From assembly GCA_045807765.1 (NCBI GenBank), contig JBJMGU010000046.1:1-58698 (forward strand): a stretch of 58,698 nt of DNA. The letters run 5' to 3'. How positions within the stretch are numbered: the first letter of the stretch is position 1; every line of letters begins with the position of its first letter. Origin of the DNA: DATENM01 sp045807765 (GTDB taxonomy: Bacteria > Acidobacteriota > Blastocatellia > UBA7656). The notes beneath the pieces are model-generated. The model made no database searches. It worked only from the letters and a program-made list of their open reading frames with translations, and was not told the origin of the DNA. Positions 22,636-30,372 of the stretch are shown piece by piece. The translations under genes and the position numbers were made by a program.

Positions 22636-25600
22636 CTAGAACAGGAACCTGAATCGCAGTTGAATGGTGCGCGGCCCGTAGACGTTGTTGTCGCCGACAA
22701 CGTCCGAGACGCCGAACTGGAAGGCGTTGTTGAAATCGCCGCTCGGTTGGAAGTAGCGATGCCGGTTGAAGAGGTTGAAGAACTCCGCGCCCAGCTCGAA
22801 CGATTTGGTCTCGGTGATGCGCGTCTTCTTTAGGACGTTGAAGTTCTCGCTCTTGAACGGCAGCACATGCGCATCGTCAATCACCGGCGAAGCCGTCCCG
22901 AAGAACGCCTGCGGGTTGGCGTAGTAGGCGCGGTAGGCCGGGTCGCTGACGTTGTTCGTCGGCGGTGCTTGATAATTCGGCGGCGCGCTGAATGCCAGCG
23001 GGTTCAGCACCTGATAGCGCACGCCGAGATTGCTCGTCAACGGCGGGCTCAACAACGACGAGCCCGTCAGGTTCAAACGCAGGTTGCCTTCATAGCCGAC
23101 GAGATCGAGAAAGTTGCGATTGCCTGTCGTGAAGACGACCAGCGGCAAGCCCGACTGATAGCGGTGAATGCCGCCGATCTGCCAGCCGCCAACCAGCCGA
23201 TCAACCACGCCGCCTTCGTTCAAGTAGCGTTTGCCTTTGCCGAACGGCAGCTCGATGATGTAGTTGAAGACGACAACGTGCGCCGGGTTGTTCGGCGACA
23301 CCGTCTTCAACGACTCGATGTCGAACGGGTTCTGCAAGACACCGCCAATCGGCGACGAGCCGAAGAGGTCTTCGGCGGCGTTCGTCAGCAGCTTCGACCA
23401 CGTGTAAGAGAGGCCGAACTGGATGCCGCTCGAAAAGCGCCGATCCAGCTTGATCTGCAAAGCGTTGTACCAGCTCTCGCCTTTGCTTTCGAGCAGGTTG
23501 TTGATGCGCCCATACTGCGGGAACGGCTTTAGCGATTGCGCGACGCTGCCGTTGAAGCCGGCAAAGACGGCATTCGGGCTCGACGGCAGGGGCACGCCGA
23601 CGCTGGCGGCGTACTGCCGTTCGGCGCCCGTCACATCGCCGAGCGGCTTGTTGAGCAGCGGGAAGCCGAGCTTCAGCGCATCGAGCGGCACGGCATTCAG
23701 GCGCGCGAAGTTCGATTTCAAGCGGTCGCCCTTGTGGCCGATGTAGCCGACCGAGACGGCAAACTTGAACGGCAGCTCGCGCTGAATGTCTACGCTCCAC
23801 TGCGCCGTGCGGCCCGTCTTGAAGTTCGGGTCGAAGAAATCGATGTTGTCGGCGCCGATGAACTGGCCGTTCGGGTCTACCGCCGGTTTGTTCGGATAGT
23901 TGCGCAGGAAGACGGTTGCTTGACGACCGTTCGGTGTGTAGAGCGCCCCGGTCGAATAGCCGAGCGTGCCTTCGAGAATCGTGTTCGAGCCGTTGAAGCC
24001 ATACAGCAGCGGCGAGAAGTAGAGACCGAAGCCGGCGCGCACGACGGTCTTCTGATTCAGCGAGTAGGCAATGCCGATGCGCGGCGAGATGTTCGAGTAG
24101 TCGGTTGCGACCAGCCCCTTATGCTCGGCCTGCAAACCGCCTTGCCCGCCGGCACCGACAATTGCGCCCGGACGATTGACCACAGGGTTGATGACGTTCG
24201 GGTCGAAGCCGCGGAAACGGTCTTCCTGTTCGGTGCGCGGATAGGGAATCTCGTAGCGCAGGCCGAGGTTGAGCGTCAGCCGCGGCGTCAGCTTGAAGTC
24301 GTCGTTGACGAACATCGCCGGGTAGAAGTAACGCCAGCCCGGATCAATCGAGCGGAAGTTGACGAACGAGAACTCGGTCGCGCCGGTAATCAAGCTGGCA
24401 ATCGGCCAGCCGCCTTCCGGGTCGCGGTCGGCAGCCGTCTGGTCGTGGCGGTAGTTGGTCGAGCTTCCCGGATCGATCAACTGATGAATGTGGAACCGCG
24501 TCCAGCGCGCGTCGCCGCCGAACTTGAAGGTGTGGCGGCCCTTCACCCAGGTGACGAAGTCCGAAATCTCCCACTCCTTGTCGGTCTGGTTGTCGCTGAA
24601 GAAGGTCGAGCCGAAGGCTTGATAGGCGCGGATGTCACCCGAAGTCACCGGGTCGCCATAGCCCGGAAACCCTGTGCGCGGGAAGGCCGCGTCTTGCGAG
24701 GCGTTCGGGTTAAATCCGAGTTCGGCGCTCGGGCTGAAGCCTTCCGTGAAGTTGCGGTTGAGCACGGCGACGCGGTTGAAGCCGAAGTTAAAGTGGTTGA
24801 GCAAGGTCGGCGACAGCGTGAAGTCATGCTGGGCGCGCAGGTAATCGCTCCCGAAGGTCTGATCCCAGACGCCATCAACCACGAACGGAATCGGGAAGCG
24901 CGGGAAGCCGCCCTTGATCGAACCCAGGTCGCGTTTCGAGAAGCTCACCGACAAGCGCTGGCGGTCACTGATCACCTGATCGACCTTGCCGATGTAGTTG
25001 TTCATGTTGGTCGGCACACTGCTTTCTGCCGTGTAGTTGTGATAGACGCCGCTGCGCGTCGGCTCGGGGAAATGCTTGAGGATGCCGAGGCCGACCGGGT
25101 CAATCAGCGCGCCATTGCGGTAGAGGTCGAGGCGGTTGCCGGGAATCGCGGCGCGTGTGCCGGGTGGCTGCGTCGGGTCATAAATCTGCACGCCGTGGCC
25201 GAACTGGCGCAGCACGTCCGGGTCTGTGAGCAGCTCCGAAAAATCGCCCGCGCGCATCTTCAACGTCGGCACGCTGACGTTGACTGTCTCTGACTGCGTG
25301 AAGCGGTAGCCTTCGTAGTTGAAGAAGAAGAAGGTGCGGTTGCGGCCATTGTAAATCTTCGGAATCCACACCGGCCCGCCGATGTTGCCGCCGAAATCGT
25401 GCTGGCTGTCTATGGGCCGCGGGTTGCCGAAGAAGTTGTTGACGAAGCTGTTGGCGTCCAGGTTCTCGTTGCGAAACAGCTCGTAGGCTTCGCCATGAAA
25501 CTCGTTGCCGCCACTCTTGATCGTAAAATTGACGATGCCGCCTGACGAGCTGCCGAACTCTGCCGAGTAGCTGCTGGTCGAGACCGTGAACTCTTGAAAG

Positions 25601-26268
25601 GCGTTCGGGCCGGGGGCGACTTCTGAAAAGAAGGTGCCGTTCTGGGCGCGGCGCGTCGAAGCGCCATCAATCAAAATCTCTGTGCCGAGCCCCTGGCCGC
25701 CGCTGATGCGAAAGTTCGAGGCGTCTGTGCCGCGGCCCGTCGTCCCCGAAGCGGCGGTGACATTACTGTCCAAAAAGATAAATGCCAGCGGCGTACGCCC
25801 GCCGGATTCGGCAGAGACCGCCAGCGGCAGCTCTTTCACCTGCCGTTCGGTGACGTTGCTCTGGCGCACGACCGTGTCCGCCTGGATGACCGGCGGCTCG
25901 CTCGTCACGTTGACGGTTTCGCCGATGGCGCCGGCTTCGAGCTTGATGTCAACGGTGCGCGTCACCTGAACGGCGACCTGCACCTTTTCGATAGCTGTAG
26001 TCTTGAAGCCTTGAGCCTCGACGTTGACCTTCCACGGCCCGGCCTTCAATTCCGTGAGCGTGAAGTTGCCCTCGTCTGTGGTAGTAGTTCCGCGCACCTC
26101 GTTGGTGTCCAGGTTGGTGGCGGTGATTTTAGCGCCGCTGACGACTGCGCCGCTCGGGTCGGTGACCGTGCCGGTGATGTTGCCGCGATCGGTTTGCGCG
26201 AAAGCGGAACCGGCACAGGCCAACCAGATTGTCAGCAGGATCAGCCAAATCGTACTTCGTGCTTTCAT
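22636..26268 (-). CDS. Oar-like TonB-dependent outer-membrane receptor with carboxypeptidase-regulatory domain
   Basis: About 1210 aa. Signal peptide (MKARSTIWLILLTIWLACAGSAFAQ), then a CarboxypepD_reg-like Ig domain (about 28-110; GNITGTVTDPSGAVVSGAKI, TTTDEGNFTLTELKAG). The plug follows (ILIDGASTRRAQ ... PGPNAFQEFTV) and then a very long beta-barrel rich in aromatic and asparagine residues. The C-terminus IQLRFRFLF ends in phenylalanine, as outer-membrane barrels do. GGGAGG six bases before the ATG at 26268 fixes the start. This type of receptor takes the place of SusC in acidobacteria; no SusD is encoded nearby. As the first structural gene after the ROK regulator it probably imports the oligosaccharides made by the downstream hydrolases. 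Confidence 0.9.
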   Translation of the reverse strand: MKARSTIWLILLTIWLACAGSAFAQTDRGNITGTVTDPSGAVVSGAKITATNLDTNEVRGTTTTDEGNFTLTELKAGPWKVNVEAQGFKTTAIEKVQVAVQVTRTVDIKLEAGAIGETVNVTSEPPVIQADTVVRQSNVTERQVKELPLAVSAESGGRTPLAFIFLDSNVTAASGTTGRGTDASNFRISGGQGLGTEILIDGASTRRAQNGTFFSEVAPGPNAFQEFTVSTSSYSAEFGSSSGGIVNFTIKSGGNEFHGEAYELFRNENLDANSFVNNFFGNPRPIDSQHDFGGNIGGPVWIPKIYNGRNRTFFFFNYEGYRFTQSETVNVSVPTLKMRAGDFSELLTDPDVLRQFGHGVQIYDPTQPPGTRAAIPGNRLDLYRNGALIDPVGLGILKHFPEPTRSGVYHNYTAESSVPTNMNNYIGKVDQVISDRQRLSVSFSKRDLGSIKGGFPRFPIPFVVDGVWDQTFGSDYLRAQHDFTLSPTLLNHFNFGFNRVAVLNRNFTEGFSPSAELGFNPNASQDAAFPRTGFPGYGDPVTSGDIRAYQAFGSTFFSDNQTDKEWEISDFVTWVKGRHTFKFGGDARWTRFHIHQLIDPGSSTNYRHDQTAADRDPEGGWPIASLITGATEFSFVNFRSIDPGWRYFYPAMFVNDDFKLTPRLTLNLGLRYEIPYPRTEQEDRFRGFDPNVINPVVNRPGAIVGAGGQGGLQAEHKGLVATDYSNISPRIGIAYSLNQKTVVRAGFGLYFSPLLYGFNGSNTILEGTLGYSTGALYTPNGRQATVFLRNYPNKPAVDPNGQFIGADNIDFFDPNFKTGRTAQWSVDIQRELPFKFAVSVGYIGHKGDRLKSNFARLNAVPLDALKLGFPLLNKPLGDVTGAERQYAASVGVPLPSSPNAVFAGFNGSVAQSLKPFPQYGRINNLLESKGESWYNALQIKLDRRFSSGIQFGLSYTWSKLLTNAAEDLFGSSPIGGVLQNPFDIESLKTVSPNNPAHVVVFNYIIELPFGKGKRYLNEGGVVDRLVGGWQIGGIHRYQSGLPLVVFTTGNRNFLDLVGYEGNLRLNLTGSSLLSPPLTSNLGVRYQVLNPLAFSAPPNYQAPPTNNVSDPAYRAYYANPQAFFGTASPVIDDAHVLPFKSENFNVLKKTRITETKSFELGAEFFNLFNRHRYFQPSGDFNNAFQFGVSDVVGDNNVYGPRTIQLRFRFLF

Positions 26269-26467
26269 CTGGGCCTCCCAATTTTTGAAGCGAGTCACGT
26301 TCAGCCATCACAGCGAAATTGCCGCGAGATGCTGAGCCTCCACCCGCTTTTCTAGAGCGGTTGCGAACTGCCGGAACAGGTCGAAAATGGCACCGACCCA
26401 TGCCGGCGGGAAAAGTTTAGAAAGACGACATGAGACCACACCAACATAAACCGCCGACGGCGCGCCC
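26269..26467. other. Intergenic region upstream of the TonB receptor gene
   Basis: This 199-bp gap between the ROK gene and the receptor gene should hold a promoter and possibly a regulator site for the hydrolase operon. On the minus strand TTGGTG, 17 nt, TCTAAA (within about 26412-26440) is a weak candidate. The palindrome found in the ROK promoter is not repeated here in full. Confidence 0.35.
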
Positions 26468-27685
26468 TCAGGCGACTTTGCCGACCGACAGCCGTGGCGA
26501 CAGCGCGTGCAGGAAAGCGCCGACCAGGCTGGCGTTGAACTCCAGCGCCGAAGGCTCCACGCGCACTGCCGCGAAATTCCTGCCGAACACTTTCGGCTTC
26601 AAGGTGTCGAGGATCACCGGCTCCAGCAACGGCCAGACCCCGGCCAGGTCGCCGCCGACAACAATCATATCGGGGTTCAGGCTGTTGATGATGTTGGCCA
26701 TGCCGAGCGCCAGATACTTGGCGGTCGCAAGCAAGCTGGAGCGCGCCGGGCGGTTGCCGCTTTTCGCCAGCCGCACGACATCGCGCATGGTGTAATCGTC
26801 ATCACGCTTGCCATCAGTGGCCCCGGCCTTGCGCTGTAGATCGAGAAAGCGATTGATGGTGGCGCGATCCGAGGCGTACAGCTCCCAGCAGCCGCGATTG
26901 CCGCAATTGCAGACCGGCCCATTATGATTGAGCGACAAATGGCCGAACTCACCGGCGCCTTCGCTCGAACCGCGAAACAACTGGCCGTTGACGACGATGC
27001 CGGTGCCGACGCCTTCGTTGACGGTGACGAAGACCAGATGCATCAAGCCGGCTTCGCGGCCCCGTCCGTGCCAGATTTCGGCGAGCGCCGAAGCCCGCGC
27101 GTCGTTGTCCACGGTGATGGGCAGCCGCAGGCGCTTCTCGAACATGGCGCGCAGGTCAACATCCCGCCAGCCGAGGTTGGGCGAAAAGACGACGCGGCCC
27201 GCCGCCGAGTCAACGATGCCTGTGGCGCTGATGCCGATGCCTTCAAACTCGACCTGATCCTTCTGCGACTCGATGAGCCGCTCGACGCGCGCAATCAGCT
27301 TCTCAATGAATGGCAGCGGGCGGCGGCCCGTCGCCATGAATTGCTGATGAATGATCTCGCCGTTGAAGTCGCCAAGCGCAATCGTCGTCCGCGTCACGCC
27401 GATATCAATGCCGATGACGCAAACCTTCTCGGGACGCAAGCCGAGCAGTCGCGGCTTACGCCCGCCATTCGACGGCGCGACACCCTGCTCGACGATCAAG
27501 CCTTTCTCAATGAGCCGGCGGGTGATAACCGTGACGGTGCTGATCCGCAGGCCGGTGGTGCGGGTGATCTGAATGCGAGAGATGGGCTGGTGTTCGCGGA
27601 TGAGGTTTAACACGATCGCTTCATTGATGTCGCGCATCCGGTCTTTGCTCGCCGTATGCAGACTGTCGAAGTCCAGCTTTCGCAT
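26468..27685 (-). CDS. ROK-family transcriptional regulator (NagC/XylR type)
   Basis: 405 aa. An N-terminal winged helix (about 15-80; LIREHQPISRIQITRTTGLRISTVTVITRRLIEKGLI) is joined to a ROK sugar-kinase-like domain (GIDIGVTRTTIALGDFNG onward). The ROK signature and zinc site are present: GSSEGAGEFGHLSLNHNGPV and CNCGNRGCWE. Such proteins repress sugar genes until a sugar or sugar phosphate binds. It stands directly upstream of the receptor/hydrolase genes on the same strand and is the likely regulator of that locus. A near-consensus promoter and a palindromic site between that promoter and the ATG point to autoregulation. Confidence 0.9.
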   Translation of the reverse strand: MRKLDFDSLHTASKDRMRDINEAIVLNLIREHQPISRIQITRTTGLRISTVTVITRRLIEKGLIVEQGVAPSNGGRKPRLLGLRPEKVCVIGIDIGVTRTTIALGDFNGEIIHQQFMATGRRPLPFIEKLIARVERLIESQKDQVEFEGIGISATGIVDSAAGRVVFSPNLGWRDVDLRAMFEKRLRLPITVDNDARASALAEIWHGRGREAGLMHLVFVTVNEGVGTGIVVNGQLFRGSSEGAGEFGHLSLNHNGPVCNCGNRGCWELYASDRATINRFLDLQRKAGATDGKRDDDYTMRDVVRLAKSGNRPARSSLLATAKYLALGMANIINSLNPDMIVVGGDLAGVWPLLEPVILDTLKPKVFGRNFAAVRVEPSALEFNASLVGAFLHALSPRLSVGKVA

Positions 27686-27696
27686 AAGCCCTCACG

Positions 27697-27714
27697 GTCT
27701 AAGTTACTTTAGAC
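27697..27714. promoter_or_regulatory. Palindromic site upstream of the ROK gene (possible operator)
   Basis: GTCTAA and TTAGAC flank a 6-bp centre (18 bp in all). The site lies 12 bp before the ROK start codon and downstream of its predicted transcription start, a good position for autorepression. No second full copy was found by eye upstream of the receptor gene. Confidence 0.5.
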
Positions 27715-27736
27715 AATGAAAAAACTAAGTTCCGCG

Positions 27737-27765
27737 ATTGTACTGCGACCTCAGAGGGCTGTCAA
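27737..27765 (-). promoter_or_regulatory. Sigma-70-type promoter of the ROK gene
   Basis: On the minus strand, a perfect -35 TTGACA (27765-27760) is followed by a 17-nt spacer and -10 TACAAT (27742-27737), with transcription start predicted near 27730. It is the closest match to a housekeeping promoter in the window. Confidence 0.7.
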
Positions 27766-27780
27766 CCACATTTTGTGACA

Positions 27781-27817
27781 GCGCTGTGGGGCTGCCGCCT
27801 CGGCAGCCCCACAGCGC
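27781..27817. repeat. Perfect 17-bp hairpin with 3-nt loop
   Basis: GCGCTGTGGGGCTGCCG (27781-27797) and CGGCAGCCCCACAGCGC (27801-27817) are perfectly complementary, with the loop CCT. It lies just upstream of the ROK promoter and downstream of the serine hydrolase gene, so it may end or protect the hydrolase transcript. There is no T-tract. Confidence 0.9.
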
Positions 27818-27855
27818 CAGTAGAGCAACACCAGCAGCAATTCGATCAGCAATTG

Positions 27856-27943
27856 ATGGCGGTCAGTGCGCGTGGCAGGCGGGCAGTTATTGTGTTCATG
27901 GCAAGCCTCACGCATCGGCCACGGAACACGCGCTGACCGCCAT
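27856..27943. repeat. Inverted repeat flanking a 66-bp core
   Basis: ATGGCGGTCAG (27856-27866) is the exact reverse complement of CTGACCGCCAT (27933-27943). Both arms extend inward through similar GCGCGTG/CACGCGC sequence with one offset. The element sits between the serine hydrolase stop codon and the 17-bp hairpin; no reading frame is supported inside it. Confidence 0.65.
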
Positions 27944-27975
27944 AGATGACGGGAAGGCGTTCGCGGTTGTTTCGC

Positions 27976-30171
27976 TCAGCGACGAGCGGCAGCGGGATCA
28001 CGGAAGACAGCATCCGGCACCGCCACATCGAATTTGATCTCCTTCACCTGAATGAGGATGTCTCCCTGGTCGGGCAAGCTTTGGACCGTCTTGAACGGCA
28101 ACCGGCAGCCATCCACCAGGCGGAAATCGCTGTAGACCTCGTGAATCGGCTGCGCCTCGCCGGCGGCGCTGGAATGAATCTTGTTGCGCCTGAGAACCAG
28201 AAAGCTTTTGGTCGAAATATACTCGGTAAGCGGGCTGCCCTTCTCCGGCGTCTTCACGACGATGTAGACTTCTTCGTCGCCGACCTTGTCCATGCGCTTG
28301 ATGGTCACGTCTTTGTAAAGCGTCTTCCAATTCAGCAACCGGTAGAAGTCATCTTCAATTCGCGCCTCTTCGATTTGCTTCGGTGTTTTGGTTTCCGGCG
28401 GGCCGAAGCTGGTGCGTTCGCCGCCGCTGGCTCCATCAAAGAACTCATAAACCCAGCCGATCTGCTTGCCCAATGCCTGAAGCGTGAGACGCTGAGCCGC
28501 CGAGTTCGGCGCTTGCGAGGTGAAGACGGCTTCGCCGGTGACTCCCTGCTGTTCCAGGTCGAGCGTCGCGGTCGTGACCACTGACCTGTGCCGGCGGAGG
28601 TTGGCTTCGCCGCCGGCTGCCTCAATCACTTTGCTCATCAGTTCGGCGACCGATATGGGCGCGGCGAAGGGCGCGACGTTCTCGCCCGGGCGCTTGAATT
28701 CAAATTCGCCTTCCGGCTGTTTGATGACAACGCCCGCTACCTTACCGGTGGCATCGCGCTTAACCAGCAGGCGGTGGGTATCAGGGAAATTCGCAATCGC
28801 CAGAACGTCTTTTTCTTTCTCGGTCAGCGGGTAGGCAGGCTGGCCAGGGATGAGGAGAACGACATGGCCATCCTTTTCGGCTATCTCGATTGGCGTGCCG
28901 CCAGGCCCTTCGAACTTGCCGATCAGTTCTTTGAGTGTCGCGCTAGAGGAGGTCGAGGCGACTGGCGCAGTCACGGAAACCGGCTTTTGCGGGCTGCCGA
29001 CCAGATTCGACCAGATGATCTGGCGGAAGTCACTTTCGAGAGGCGAGTCATCGATGTTGGAGAGCAAGACGAAGCCGAGCTTCTGATCCGGCATCATTTC
29101 GACCAGCGAATGAAAGCCATCAATGCCGCCGTTGTGCCACACGGTCGGATGGCCTTGCCATTGCATCAGCACCCAGCCGAAGCCATAAGCCACCTTGTCG
29201 GCAAGCTTCATCTGCGGCGCAACCAGTTCGGCGAAACCTTTTTCTGATACCAGGCGCTTGCCTTCAAAGGCGCCGCCGCCCAGCATCAGCCTGACCCATT
29301 GCGCCATGTCCCTGGCGTTCGAGTTGATCGCGCCTGCCGGGGCAATCGGCTTGAGGTCGCGCATCGGCACTTGTTTGACCTGGCGCGCAATCCCGTCGCG
29401 CCGATACCCTTTCGAGAAATCCGCCGCGCGCTGCATCTCCTGGATAGACGTGTTGGTGCTGCTCATGCCGAGCGGCTTGAGGATGCGGCTGGCGATGACT
29501 GCTTCCCAGGTCGAATGATTGGCGCTGGCGACGGCTTCGCCGGCAGCGCTGTACATGATGTTGTTGTATTGAAATTTTTCTCTGAGCTTGGCGACCGGTT
29601 TCGCCAGCCCGGCGACGCGGATGACCTCTTCGCGGTTGAGCGTACCGACTCCCCAGGCGACATCGTTGTGATGCATAAGCCCGACGCGGTGACAGAGCAG
29701 ATCGCGCAACGTCACGTTGGCGTCAGCGTCAGGGTCTTTGAGCTTAAAATAAGTGAGATATTTTTTCGGCGAGTCATCGAGCGCGAGCTTACCGTCATCG
29801 GCGCTCATCTCTGCGGCCATCGCCGTGAAAGCTTTTGTCGCCGAACCGATGGCGAATAGCGTATCGGGAGTCACCGGCTGGTTGCGCTCGACATCTTTCA
29901 GGCCGAAACCTTTGACGAAAACCACCCGATCATCTTTGATGATGGCGAGCGACAGGCCGGGCACATTCGCGCCCTGGCGTTTCTCTTCGACTGCCTTTTC
30001 GATGGCGGCCAGACGCGCCGCAAAGTCGGTGGGATTCGGCGAATCACCGCCGGCCTTTGCGCCTTCCTGTGGCCCCGGCTGCATCCACGCGGCAGTCGCC
30101 GTGAGCGGGAGATTGCCGCTCACCAATAACAACGCGACAAGGATGCGCGACAGTGGTTTGCATTTCATCAT
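27976..30171 (-). CDS. Secreted serine hydrolase (class C beta-lactamase fold) with C-terminal LolA-like domain
   Basis: About 731 aa. Signal peptide (MMKCKPLSRILVALLLVSGNLPLTATA), then a penicillin-binding-protein/AmpC-type serine hydrolase domain (about 35-390). This has the SxxK nucleophile motif in FAIGSATKAFTA, the tyrosine motif YNNIMYSAAGE and the HxG triad WHNGGIDGFHS. A DUF3471-like segment follows (about 400-490). The last 230 aa begin VIEAAGGEANLRRHRSVV and resemble outer-membrane lipoprotein-sorting (LolA-like) sensor folds. The family includes esterases and D-peptidases; true beta-lactamase activity is not implied. AGGAGG before the ATG at 30171 fixes the start. It is divergent from the LacZ-type GH2 gene. 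Confidence 0.87.
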   Translation of the reverse strand: MMKCKPLSRILVALLLVSGNLPLTATAAWMQPGPQEGAKAGGDSPNPTDFAARLAAIEKAVEEKRQGANVPGLSLAIIKDDRVVFVKGFGLKDVERNQPVTPDTLFAIGSATKAFTAMAAEMSADDGKLALDDSPKKYLTYFKLKDPDADANVTLRDLLCHRVGLMHHNDVAWGVGTLNREEVIRVAGLAKPVAKLREKFQYNNIMYSAAGEAVASANHSTWEAVIASRILKPLGMSSTNTSIQEMQRAADFSKGYRRDGIARQVKQVPMRDLKPIAPAGAINSNARDMAQWVRLMLGGGAFEGKRLVSEKGFAELVAPQMKLADKVAYGFGWVLMQWQGHPTVWHNGGIDGFHSLVEMMPDQKLGFVLLSNIDDSPLESDFRQIIWSNLVGSPQKPVSVTAPVASTSSSATLKELIGKFEGPGGTPIEIAEKDGHVVLLIPGQPAYPLTEKEKDVLAIANFPDTHRLLVKRDATGKVAGVVIKQPEGEFEFKRPGENVAPFAAPISVAELMSKVIEAAGGEANLRRHRSVVTTATLDLEQQGVTGEAVFTSQAPNSAAQRLTLQALGKQIGWVYEFFDGASGGERTSFGPPETKTPKQIEEARIEDDFYRLLNWKTLYKDVTIKRMDKVGDEEVYIVVKTPEKGSPLTEYISTKSFLVLRRNKIHSSAAGEAQPIHEVYSDFRLVDGCRLPFKTVQSLPDQGDILIQVKEIKFDVAVPDAVFRDPAAARR

Positions 30172-30221
30172 CGATAATCCTCCTGAGAGACGGGCCAGAT
30201 TCGGCAATTCGGCTGGCGAGC

Positions 30222-30251
30222 ATCATAACGGCGCTCTCCCTCCAAAGGCAA
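30222..30251 (-). promoter_or_regulatory. Putative promoter of the serine hydrolase gene
   Basis: Minus-strand TTGCCT (30251-30246), an 18-nt spacer and TATGAT (30227-30222), five of six in the -10 box, lie about 50 bp before the start codon. Confidence 0.4.
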
Positions 30252-30304
30252 GATGGGTTAGGCAAAGCGTCACGAATCAGCCGGGCGCCTCTCCTTGTTG
30301 TCGG

Positions 30305-30333
30305 TTGACACTCACCAATCGAATTGCAATAAC
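30305..30333 (+). promoter_or_regulatory. Putative promoter of the LacZ-type GH2 gene
   Basis: A perfect -35 TTGACA (30305-30310) is followed 17 nt later by AATAAC (30328-30333), four of six to the -10 consensus. The start codon lies 39 nt downstream. Confidence 0.5.
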
Positions 30334-30372
30334 TACCCCTTACAACACAAACATCAAGTTGGGGGCCAGCTC

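Noticed and set aside
23536..25293. Long plus-strand open frame of 585 codons opposite the TonB receptor gene
   Set aside because: Arginine/valine-rich shadow of a GC-rich gene with no family match; the minus-strand receptor is unambiguous.
27976..30171. Annotation as an antibiotic-resistance beta-lactamase
   Set aside because: SxxK and YxA-type motifs are shared by many serine esterases and peptidases; the extra C-terminal domains and the context point away from resistance.
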